Source of the DNA: Nautilus pompilius
Lineage: Eukaryota; Mollusca; Cephalopoda; Nautilida; Nautilidae
Length of the DNA: 64,000 bases
Assembly: GCA_018389105.1 (NCBI GenBank)
Contig: JACATO010002127.1
Span: 2,356,001-2,420,000, forward strand
Direction of reading: 5' to 3'
How positions within the stretch are numbered: the first letter of the stretch is position 1; each line of letters starts with the position of its first letter. This document shows positions 48,591-59,298 of this stretch, in pieces. A program made the position numbers and the translations under genes. Below the pieces are notes generated by a model. That model worked only from the letters and a program-made list of their open reading frames with translations, was not told where the DNA came from and searched no databases.

Positions 48591-49787
48591 AAAACTTCAT
48601 TAATCTTTGTTGTTGTTGTTAACCATCCTCATGGCTGTACTATCCCCATTTGGCACTGATTTAATTAAGTGAATAATGTAATAAAAGAGCAGCATCTAAG
48701 CCCTGTTTTTGTTTTTTATTATTATTATTTTGCCAGAATACTCCCCCCACTTCCAGATTCTGTTACAAGTACACCACTATTAGGGGTCCTATCAAACTAC
48801 AGCCTGGGTCACAAGCTTCATTATTACAAATAGCATTACCATGCATGTATTTGCAGATCTTGGGTGTTTTTTTTTTAAATAAAACAGTAAACACTTGAAA
48901 ATTATGCTTTTCTTGCTGAAAGCTTTGGCCTCTTTCGCTTGTTTTGAATAATCTATTAAAATAGAATCTTATCTCTTCTAGACAAGCAGTGTATCAATTA
49001 CCAGACAGCCATTTGTGTGTATTTTGCTGCACAATGTGACTATTTTGGTTAATAGGCGACCCGTGTGGTGTTGGGAGTCAACACTTAGCGAGGCATTATA
49101 CTAAAACTGTAGAGAAATTTTAGAAAATTATTATTTAATCAAAATTAAAATGTGAGCTGCTACCACTTTGGGTGTTGACTTATGGAAGCTTGCCTAAGGG
49201 ACTGATTGCTAACAGAGATGCGTGATTTCTACAGTCTTGGTCTAGTGATGGGAAAAAAAATTTGTTTTGCTGAAGTGTGATGTGTAAATTAATTGGTTTG
49301 ATGATTCTGAAGATAAAGGTCTTCTAGTTAAATAAAATCCTAGAGAGTGTGCCAAATTCAATGCATCGGCTTTCTTGTACAAAGTATTTATGTTCTGTGG
49401 TGACCCATGCTATCTAATGCTTCATTCAATCTTCAGAATTTAATATGTAATTTTCTTCCAAAGATTGATATTTAGCACTAAGTAAACATAATGCCGTAAA
49501 TCATTTGCAGTAGGCATACATGGATGGGAGGAGAGAAGGATCAATAAATAAATAAAGTATAGCATCCTTTCAATGATTGTGTTTATGGAATAATATCAGG
49601 CAGAAATTAATAACAAGTTTATTTCAAAGTATGTTTCCTTTAATTTCTTTTGCATGTGCATTCCTAAACAACAGTAGCCTACAAATCAATTGCTCTGCAA
49701 TGTTTCAAACAACCTGTACTTAACCCTCCATGTACCACATCAGTTTTTACCTTATACACCTGGCCTGGGATTACTAATTAGTATTTG
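48591..49787. other. Anonymous DNA
   Basis: A short (TTG)n run at 48608-48620 and otherwise unremarkable AT-rich sequence. The missing 5' part of the LTR fossil could lie here but I cannot see it. Confidence 0.4.
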
Positions 49788-49960
49788 TGTTGAACTGGCT
49801 GTATATTTACTCATTGCATGCACAGTGCAAAACACTTAGTGTTGGAGTGATACAGACGGTTATATTAATGAGGAAGGTGATGTGCGTCACACACCCCTTT
49901 GGCTCAACCTGTGCTGAGTAATACAGATTTAAAGGATAGTGGAGTGTGGTTAAAACACCA
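49788..49960 (+). repeat. Dispersed repeat R140, copy 2
   Basis: Second copy of the repeat at 31870, 18 kb away and in the same orientation. GTTGAACTGGCTG, TGTTGGAGTGATAC, CTGTGCTGAGTAATAC and AGAT..AAAGGATAGT align with blocks of copy 1. It is non-coding and of unknown class. Confidence 0.6.
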
Positions 49961-50977
49961 ATAAATATGTGACAGGGGATTTTATTGGTGGCCTGTCTTC
50001 ACATAGTTAGCCGATCTGCTCACTATTCAATCTCTAACTGTTTTTTGCATTCTAAGAAGTCGTCCCTGGATTACATACAAGCAGGCTTGAAATTGCATGG
50101 AAACATTTTCCTCATTTTTTCAGAATACTCTCTAAATAAAAATTGTGTAGTAATAAAATTATCATTGCAATAGATTTCACCAGTGAGAATTTCAATGTAA
50201 CATTGAAATAAAAATGAAAAAGAAGAAAAATGATATTAGGAATGTCAATGTTGGTAATTAGAGCTACTAAACTTTAATACTTTTGTAAGGATGCATTTCC
50301 CTGAAACAAGTTTGTTAATAGAAAAAATATTAAATTAATATACACCTTAATAAATAGACCTCTGACAATTCTTCTTTTAAAATGTACTGCACTTGATGGT
50401 AGTAATGAAAGCTTTTGTGATAAGGTTACATTTGGAAAAGAGGAAGAAAAGCCTGAAAGTGATTGATGTAGAAAAGTTTTATTGACGTCTCAGAATCTAG
50501 CATGTATTGATCTTCTGTGTGTTAAACTGCCATATGTGTAATTCTACACCCAGACTGTTTTATTGTTCAGAAACATACATACAGACTGGTATCTTATTTT
50601 AGTGCTGGAATCTTTTAGAACCAGCCGTAGTCACCTCAGAGGTTTAATGCATTTCTGTAAAACAAAATCTGTCTCCTTTTCATAGAAGCAGCAAGAGTTA
50701 TCTTTAAAAGCCTGTAACTGTACAGATTATTGAAGCCAACTTATTGGTAATATTAAGTTATTTCTATTTAGCAAGCTTTATCCAGATTTATTGCTACGTT
50801 AATCAGGTCATTTTTTCCTTTTACAGAAGGAAAAAAAATTCGAAATCTATATTGAAAAAGATTTGTTAAAAGAAGAATTTTAATTAATAACTAATGATAA
50901 CCAGACTGTTCTTTTCCACTTGCTTTAGGAAACTGATACCAGGGAAGGTGCCCTGTATGCTGCTGTTGACTGCTGAC

Positions 50978-50980
50978 CAA

Positions 50981-51022
<42 letters not shown>
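50978..51022. repeat. (AAT)n microsatellite
   Basis: About 14 AAT units. The open frame running through it gives a poly-Asn run that has no coding meaning. Confidence 0.95.
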
Positions 51023-51023
<1 letters not shown>

Positions 51024-51655
51024 TGTTTGGTATTTACAATAAATTTATGGAAACCATTTTTTTTTTTAAAAACCTGGCAAATAAAATATATAAAATGAAA
51101 AGCACAATTATTGCATCCCTCTAAATACTGATGATTTTTTGTGTGTGATTATACAATGACTAATGCAATGTTTAAGATTTGTTTTGGTTTATCTTTTATA
51201 TATTTTTGTTTTTAAAAAATTTCCAGATGAGCATTTACTGAAATGTATGTAGTACTGCTTTGTTACTTTTTAGCTTGGAGTTGCGACTCCACAAGAAATT
51301 ACCAGTATGCATATTGAAACTGTGTGATTGATTTGGCTTTATTATAAAAAATGCATTTTAACATTGTAGTGAACAAAATAAACACTCAGCATTTTCTTTA
51401 AAAACATAAGGTGATACAATAGTTTTGGCTACCATTATGTGTACACACATTTTTTATAGATTATTTCTTCTTCAACTTTATTCACAATGGTGCTCCTTTA
51501 TTGCATGTGAAAGATTGTTGCTTTTATTTGTTATTTACATCATATTTATTATCTACCATATTTAGTGTCATGTAGAAATAGTATTTTATGTTGGACATTA
51601 AAGATGATTTTTCATTCATTGTTTTTTCATCAAGAGTTAAGAAAATAATAGTGTA

Positions 51656-53820
51656 GTGCAACCCTGACAGTCTGGCATGCTCAGAATCAAGCCATTTCTG
51701 GATTATAGAATGACTTCGAAATGCTTAACCACAAGTGCTTCAACCAGAAACGCTGCAGATATACATATTTACTTTAAACATTAAACAATGAAAAATATCA
51801 TAAACAGTAATAGAAAAGTATAATTGGTTTACTTAGACAAATATCTTTGTTTCATTCCCAGAGTACTAAATTGTTGAGTAAAGATGAGGAATTAATCGGT
51901 TGGCATAGAATGAAGGGTGACATTAGAAGATGTAGAGGCTATCACGGGGGAATCTGATGCTGATGATATTCAGGCAACAGGTGATTCCATTCCCTGCTTT
52001 ATTCCACTAATAGCTGTAAGTGGTGTAGAAGAATGGCTGAACATTAATAGCAAGAACAGCTAAATCTGGGTACTGTGTTTTGTTTAGTATGCTGGTTAAT
52101 GGTACTTAGCTTTGATGCTGATGGTGTGTACACAGGATTTTTCAACTTCATCAAACATTTGCTGCAGCAGCATTTGTTTCATGTACTTTAGCTGCTACTT
52201 TACTAATTTCTCTTGGATTCTGTGCACATGCAACACATTTTGCTGGCTTATAAAACTTTGTTGCTCTAGAAAGCAAATGAAGCAGTGGCTAGGTTTACGG
52301 TCATTTCCATAGCAATATTCTTCTTGGGGACATCATCTTCACTGCTGTTATCACTACCCATACACTTATGGTTTAAAACTAACTCATTTATATCTTACTT
52401 TATTACATGTTGCATGACTGGTGAATGAATCATCATTCCTATTTAGCTATGTCACAATGTCTGCCTCAACTAAGTCAGTGCATAAGTCACTCTGCATTAG
52501 CTTAGCATAATACAATAGATCGACTGCCTTCTCCTTGTCATTATTTACATTAAAGTCTTCAACATTCTCCCTTCATGTCTTCATCATTAAATAGAGATAT
52601 AGAGGCAACTTACACCAAACATTTTGCAAGATTCCCTTAATGACATTTTCCCATGGATTTGTTAAACACCAAATAACATCTTTAATACTGAAGGTCTCCC
52701 TAAAAGCATTGACACCTCCAGTACTGCAGCTGTTCTCAAAAACAATGCAAAAAAAAAAAAAAGCTATTTCTTCAGTGGTTTTTCATTGATCTAGTAACTC
52801 TCTGGTCCATTGGCTAAATTAAAGATGTGCAATTAGGAGGTAAATATATAGGGAAGACATTACCAGCATCTAATTATTTCAACAGTAGATGGGGGTGTAC
52901 AATTATTCAAAAGAAGGACACTTTTACAGTCAGCAGCAAATCCAACCTTGTTACAGGGCACACAAGTCTCAAGTACAAAATGGTTATGGCTGGTGATCTC
53001 CTGGGTGATCCACACATACTTATTGACCTCATAAAGAACCAGCATAATTGTTATTCCTTTCAAAGCAAGAGGTTTGGTTAGCACTTTTACCAGTAACCAA
53101 GAGTTTGTACTTGTGTGTTCCAACAGTGGTCACACATGTTGCTCAGTAAACCTTTTTTTTTTTTTTTTAATTCTCTGAACTGTGCCACCATCTTATCTGC
53201 AACTTCCAGAAAATATTTGTTTCATCCATAGTGTAAATATGTTCCAGGCTAAGTTTCTCATCCTTCATTAACTTCACAAGTTCAGTTCTGAAATGTTTGA
53301 CAGCCTGTCTATCAGCAGAAGTTTGTTCACCAGTAACCTTTGAATGACAAATCCCATGCCTATGTTTAAACTTTTACAACCATCCTTGAGAGTACTCACA
53401 TGGAGAACTAATTTTTAATCAGCATGAAAATGTTTAGCTTTTTCCATAAACTGTGTCCCTGTAAAAGAGACCTCGTCACTCCTGCATTGTCAGAACCATT
53501 CCTACAACACATTATCATGGTCAGCAGACTTAGCACTATGCAGTGTCCTATGCTTACTAATTCCTTTTTTGCCACATTCTGCAGACCATATGCTTTGAGA
53601 AAACTTGAAGCTCTTTTATCTAGTTTCTTTATTGTTTTCACCTTTTCCAAGATTGTGAGAGTAACGTGTTTGCGTTGGCCCATTCCAGTGATGGTTTATA
53701 GTCCATTTTTATTATTACCTGTATCATCAGTGCAGAAATTTCCAAAAATTGTGTGGAAATGGTGTAAAATAAGTCTGGGTTTAAAAGGTTGGTGTCATGT
53801 CATACTGTTCTGAGAAATAA
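51656..53820 (-). mobile_element. Tigger transposon fossil (Jerky-type transposase)
   Basis: A TA (51654-51655) is followed by GTGCAACCCTGACAGTCTGG, which resembles the CAGTGCAACCTCGAC..CCGG ends of Tigger elements. A matching end beyond 53820 was not found, so the right border is approximate. The minus strand inside carries a Jerky-type transposase (next entry). The size of ~2.2 kb is near the 2.4 kb typical of autonomous Tiggers. Confidence 0.7.
52110..53690 (-). pseudogene. Jerky/Tigger-family transposase pseudogene
   Basis: The N-terminus (53690-53560) reads QRKHVTLTILEKVKTIKKLD, the Pipsqueak-type DNA-binding helix of Jerky/Tigger proteins. The first catalytic block is EHIYTMDETNIFWK (~53250-53200), with Asp kept. 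Further on, KPLALKGITIMLVLYEVNKY then WITQEI match the KPRALKG..WMTxEIF block. KSVLLLNNCTPPS (~52925-52890) is the second-Asp block (LLLDNCPAHP) with Asp changed to Asn. IKDVIWCLTNPW (~52700-52650) is the C-terminal helix block. The reading spreads over different frames with stops, so it is inactive. Related host genes (JRK, JRKL, TIGD) exist, but this copy is too decayed to be one. Confidence 0.8.
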
Positions 53821-55499
53821 AAGAACTCAATCAGTTAAATTAAAATTTGGCTTTTTTGCTATGTGGACAAAACCCTTAAATTTGACTCCAGCATTGCAAA
53901 TTTGTCTATTTTTATACTTATGTACTTTGTTTGAGCAGATTAGATGAAGTATGTGTTCTTGTATTGTAGCGTGGGTTTGGTTTCCATATGCTGCTAGTGC
54001 TCCCAACTTCCATTACAATTGAGTACTTGGTGTAAACTAGGGACCACAAGTGAGGAGAAAGGGAACCCATAGTCTAACCTTATTATGCATTGACCTGGAA
54101 AAATTGGTGAAGGATCGGTGATGATTCAGTCTTTTTCCAAAGAGAGAGAGAAACTACTGGATCATGGTGGGGTTTCTATCAATAAAAATGTTTGTTTTAA
54201 TTTTTTGATAAGGCCTAAAAAGTGAATGGAAAATCCAAATCTATTAAGAGGTGAGTTATATTAATATTTCAAAAACCTATAGTTTGGCCAACTTTATCAC
54301 TGTATGTGGGACCCACTACATTATAATGATGCACTCTACAGCCCTGATAACTTTGTCAAGTGTTGAAAGTTTTAGATTTTTATGAAAAAATTTAATTTGT
54401 CTGAACTGGTAACTTTTTAAATAATGTACAGATCACAGAAGAGGGAATGTAAGCTATATCTTGTTTGGATACCACAAAAGTATTTGGTAATGTGTATTTT
54501 AATCAGTAGTTTTTAGTAATTTTACCAGATTATTGGTAATAATTACCAATACATGCCTAAGGGATTAAGGCTTCAACAACAAAAAAATTAATTAATTTTG
54601 CATTCTTATTTTCTCTCAAAATGTTTTGGTTCACCAGGAACAATCAATTTATGGTTAAAAAGTAGGCTCTGTGTAAAATCTTAATGCTATTTTTTACACC
54701 ACTCACCCTATCACAAAATTTTGGGGAAGTTTGTAGATGTATGTATTCAGAATTTTTTTCTTTTTTTACTTTATGCACTGTTTTTACCTGCCAAAGTTTG
54801 CCCATTTGTTCCAAATGGTAGATCTTCCAAAGTCACTCATCTGCTTCCTGGGCACACTGTTGTAAAATGTATATTTTTCTATGAAGTCTTTTGTGGCCTT
54901 CTAAATGTGTGTTTGAGATTATTGACAATGTCTTTTTTTTAAAACAATTTTGTTTTCCTTAAGTACAGGCTGTAGGACTTTTATTTTAAACTGTCTATTG
55001 AGTTGCCACCATAAAATCTTTTCTGGCAGCTCTTTATTCACAGGACAAGATTTCTTTCTGAGAGGCTCAACTGAAGAATGTTTGACAGCAGACTTGGGGG
55101 GGGGGATTGTATCCCTTTTATTATCACTTTATAGTCTTAGCGTGTCTTAAAGAGAACACTCAAAGTAAGAGTTTTATTACTTCTGGATGTGACCAGTTTC
55201 ATTTTTTAAATAAATAAGCAGGAAATACCACTTTCCTATGAGCTTATCAATTTTAGAGAGAAAGTTTGAGAAATGAAAGATAGACAAGAATTTTAATAAC
55301 ACACTATATAGTATTTATGGTGGAGATGCTAATGAAAAGCTACAGCAATAATCTTTTAAAAAAACTAAAATGTGCAAATAAATTATTAGCTCATCTAGCA
55401 TTTCATTTATATTTTTGTGTATGCTAAAATTCTTATTTAGGTTACAAAATAAATTCTAAAACTTCTTTGAAGATCATTTTCTACAACTGTAGACACTTA
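53821..55499. other. Anonymous AT-rich DNA
   Basis: No supported gene or element. A short G-run lies at 55096-55104. Part of the Tigger right end probably lies at its left margin. Confidence 0.45.
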
Positions 55500-55690
55500 G
55501 TGCAGGAAAGGCATAACTCTGTTTTTGGATATAGGAGAAAACCCACCTGCAACCAGTTGAAGGAAAGCAAGAAAAAGACGATGCCAAGGGAGTTACACCA
55601 AAACGAGCTGGTACCTTCTGGGAATTAAATTCAGGGCCTCAGCCTTGGCAGTCTGGTAGCCTAACCACTAGGCTGTTGGCCACACAATTG
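55500..55690 (-). mobile_element. tRNA-derived SINE (copy B)
   Basis: The minus-strand head reads GGCCAACAGCCTAGTGGTTA, a clear box A (TAGCCTAGTGG type) at ~55658-55675. GAATTTAATTCCC (55620-55632) is box B at the correct spacing. The body GGTGTAACTCCCTTGGCAT and the ending GGTGGGTTTTCTCC follow. This is the best preserved tRNA head in the window and would be transcribed by RNA polymerase III when active. Confidence 0.8.
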
Positions 55691-56439
55691 TATATAAAAA
55701 TGTACTTTTAGGAAAAGAGTGATTCTGTATGTGTATTTATAATTTTTATTGCTAAACTACCATTGCATTTTATATCTATATCCAATAAAAGTAAAATAAT
55801 TGAGACAAATGTTTGTGTCCTACAAAGATTTGTCAGTGGGTCCTGCCATCATTTGTCACATGATCAGTTGGCAGAATTTTTACAGTGATTTCAGTAATAA
55901 ACCTAGTAAACACATTAATCGTAAATTGTTAATACGACTTTCAAGTTTGAAGTAAAAAAACTTTTATTTTAATGTAACATTTTCAAAATATGCACTTTTA
56001 ATGATTTGACATAAATAATAATCTCCCATTCTCCAGAAGAAATGAAAGACATGGGTTTTTTCCCCTTGCCTTTACCAAATTCATAGCTAAAAATGAAATA
56101 TCTACTGCTGATACATGTTCAATCATCTTAACAGATGCAACTACATCCACATTTACAAAACTCTGGAAATTTGTCTTTGGAATCAAAAGCTTGCCCTTTT
56201 GACAATATTAATGAAATTCATTTATATCTTTATCAACCACAGTTATATGGATATCCAAAAAAGCAAATTGAGATGAAAATTCAATATGTAAGAAATTTTT
56301 ATTCTTTCAAGAGCTGATTTAATGACTGGAACTGGCTGGAATATGATGAGAAAAAGGAGGCAGAATTTTTTGTCACCCATTTCATATGACTCATATGCTA
56401 ATAAAACATTTTTTAACTTAGAAAGTTGAATACTCATTT

Positions 56440-57880
56440 ATCACTAAATAACTAGAAAAACATTAGAGAAAAATTTGAGTCACATTATTCATCTGCCAAA
56501 CACAAGGAAGCATTTGACAAATTGAGAATTCACTGCAAAAAGGGTGCATCAATACTGAGAAAAGTCAGTAACCAACACAAACAGTGGGAAGACCAGGCAT
56601 TTGGTCTGTGATGAAGGTATTGAAAGTTTTCATTTTCTAGCTGCTGAAATTACGGTAAAAAAGGCAATGAAGATCTAAAGTGAATGAAATAAAAGTAGGA
56701 TTATCTACATTATGATATCCAAAATGAAATGCTTGATATTTTATTCTTTTAATTTTGAAAGATTAACTCCAACATTAAAACTCTAAATATTTCATTTTCA
56801 TTGCGAAAATGAAATTATGGATTCTTCCAGAAAGCAGCATTTCTCTATCTGTATTCTTTAAGCTAACAAAGACTTTGACATCCATGAAAATTTCATTGGA
56901 CTTTATGAGTTGCCTAAAGACATGAATGCTGAAGTCTTGCAATTTTAAATAATGGATACTTTTCAGCATTTGGCTCTGCCAGTAAACTGTATTCATGGTC
57001 AGTGATGAAATGGCATTGCAGTCATGCCTGAAATAAAATCAGGTGTTTATGATATATTGCAGCTATTAAAGAAGGGGGCATTTAAGTTCACTGTACTACA
57101 CACATACACACACACTTTAAATCTTACTGTACGGGATGCTGCTCAGCATATTCTAATGATTAGAGATATGATGTCAGTTGCACAGGAAGCAATTATCTTT
57201 ACACAAAATTCACCAAAATGATCAACTTCAAAGCTTATTACAAGAACTACCAAAAGATGAAATGCCTTTTTGTCTACTTTGCCCCATTAGATGTCTACAT
57301 GCTAAAGTTTTGAGAAGCATTTAGCAGAATTATGGCACTGTTATCACTACTAAATTAAATATCTGAATCACATTCTAGTAAAACTGCATTAGCTGCAAGT
57401 AGTTTGTTTAAAAGGATAGTTGTTTGATTTTATATTTTCTTTAAAGATAGTGTCATTCCTGTTTTTATAAAGATAGACTAGTTCAGCAGCGATTCAAAAT
57501 AACATCTGTCGATAGTCATAATGTAGCATGTTTATAGTTGGTAGCATTGCAAAAATGAGAAATTTATGGGAGTATTTAAGTGCAAAGAAAATGAAATTGC
57601 TCAACTTTGAATGTCACCAGAGAAGACTGCTGTCAGTGAAAGGTTAAGTCTTAAGAATTATGATAAACTTGTTTGCTATGTATGAATTCTTTGATCAAGT
57701 CACAAATGGGATAAGAGAGAGATTTGTCCATTCAATTTTCAAACTCTACTGAAAATTGGGAAGTTTATAAAGATAATGTTCATTCAGAAGATCTCAGAGA
57801 ATGATCTGCAAAAACTTTCAAAATTCTATGAATTTTTTGTTATGAAATCTGTAACTGATATAATCCAACCATTAACCACT
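56440..57880 (+). pseudogene. hAT transposase fossil (ZMYM1/DUF4371 type)
   Basis: Pieces appear on the plus strand in the family's order. 56500-56610: SSAKHKEAFDKLRIHCKKGA (zinc-finger/HK region). 57090-57220: HTLNLTVRDAAQHILMIRDM, ending FTQNSPK (usual form CxxHxLNLxVxDA..SPKR). 57260-57330: LCPIRCLHAKVLRS (usual form LCPTRWxxRxxSL). 57680-57730: FFDQVTNGIRERF. These are blocks of the hAT transposase core in ZMYM1-like proteins. The C-terminal dimerisation end, which is the very part kept at 13430-13545, is not visible. Stops and frameshifts abound. A host ZMYM gene is rejected because of this decay. Confidence 0.75.
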
Positions 57881-57893
57881 GGTATAGGGTTAA

Positions 57894-58601
57894 AAATCCT
57901 TTACCATGGGCAAAAAAAAAAATCATCAGAATTTTTTCTTATAAAATTATAGATTTCATGCAAAATTAAGATAAATATACAAAAACGGCACAAGAATACA
58001 AAAAAATCAAATGACTGCCTATGTTTTGGCCTGGTGGAGTACCAAGTAATGCATTGTAGAAGTTAATGCCAAGACGTCTAGAGAGATCTTTCCTGGCCCC
58101 TCAATAAGAGGGGTGGGTCTGGTTTGTTTGTACCTCTATAAAAAAACAGGCACCATTGACCAGACCACCCAGTGGCAAAATGCATGCGTGGAGGGGACAT
58201 GGCTGGCCAACACCATCCTTGTGGTTGCACTTTGAGTCTGTCAAATCACCTCTTTCTTGATTTTCTTTTTCACTTTCCTCACCAGATGATGTATCTGGTG
58301 GTGAGTATTTTTTATTGTAGATCATCCAACATTCTCAAAATTTGTCATAGGGTAAGTATATGGTTCTCAGGAGGTGAGGTATCACCATGAGAGGTCAAGT
58401 GATGTTCATCATCCATGATGATTAGTTGGGTACCAAGGACAGGAGTTTTCCCACTCTTGGTAGGCTATTGTAGTGACCTCCATAGGCCTCTATTGCTGTC
58501 ATAAATTAGCGGGGAATTTAAACACAAACAGGTGGGGGGGCTAAATTGTCATGCGTCAATGGCTGTCAGATCAACAGAAGATGATGGCTACCATTTAAGG
58601 G
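57894..58601 (-). mobile_element. Possible piggyBac-like remnant with TTAA borders
   Basis: TTAA tetranucleotides lie at 57890-57893 and 58602-58605. Inward from the right one, the minus strand starts CCCTTAAATGGTAGCCATC; inward from the left is AAATCCTTTACCATGGGC. These are loosely alike and in the CCCTTT style of piggyBac ends. The minus-strand frame at 58325-58101 begins with an acidic stretch (PPDTSSGEESEKENQERGD) like piggyBac N-termini. No DDD catalytic core was seen. TTAA is common in AT-rich DNA, so this is tentative. Confidence 0.35.
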
Positions 58602-59034
58602 TTAAGAAAGCTTTTGCCATTTCTACCTCAACTGCTTTAGCAGAATAGTTTCTTTTACAATTTTTCTTGTTTGCACAGATTTAAAAGTTATCTTTGCTCT
58701 ACAGTGACTGCTAAATGCTTAAGTTCAACCATGCTTGCTTTTATGTCCACAAAGTTGTCTTGGAAAATTTACATTACTGATGTAATGCAAGAGTTTGTTT
58801 GCCAGAATAATCAAAGAAAAGGAACTTTTGGTGCATTGTGATTTTCAGATTCATTGCCCTTTAGTTAATATTGTATTGTGTACATTCCATAAATTGTATT
58901 TTTTATGTGTTACTGTGTTGTGGCAATTTTTATTTCAATGTACTGCATAGCAAGTGATTTGTTTTACAAAGTCTACAATGGAATCTGATTTCATTCCTTG
59001 ATTGGCCTAAAAAATTATTTACTTTTTGTGTCTC

Positions 59035-59240
59035 TTCCTGTACCTTATGGGACCTAGCATCTTGAAGAATTTCTCTGTTTAGCTGTGGGAGGAACTCACT
59101 CTGAAAAAATGGTACAGAAGAGTAAGAGGAAACCATGCTCTGAGAAGTTTGCCATACCAAGCAAGTCCTCACAGGGATCAAACTTGGGCTCTGTGCCAAT
59201 GCAGACCAGCATTCTGTGCACTTGGCTATCTGCCACCCAA
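59035..59240 (-). mobile_element. tRNA-derived SINE (copy C)
   Basis: The minus-strand head reads GGTGGCAGATAGCCAAGTGC (box A region), with AGTTTGATCCC (59174-59184) as box B. The body has GCTTGGTATGG, AACTTCT and CATGGTTTCCTC, and the tail has CTGTACCA and GAGTTCCTCCCACAGCTA, ending near TAGGTCCCATAAGGTACAGG. The tail matches copy D at 33222. The overlapping minus-strand ORF (58930-59298) is a by-product of the SINE. Confidence 0.8.
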
Positions 59241-59298
59241 TTCTATAATTAAGGTAAAATGTAGATGTATGTACAATGCATATATATATAAGAAACAA

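Noticed and set aside
47099-48592. Several plus-strand frames of 60-110 codons
   Set aside because: All lie antisense to the Gypsy-type fossil and have no domains of their own.
50894-51124. Open frame with a poly-Asn run
   Set aside because: The Asn run is an (AAT)n microsatellite read in one frame.
56440-57880. A host ZMYM1-like gene
   Set aside because: The blocks match, but frames and stops change repeatedly and no introns explain it, so it is a transposon fossil.
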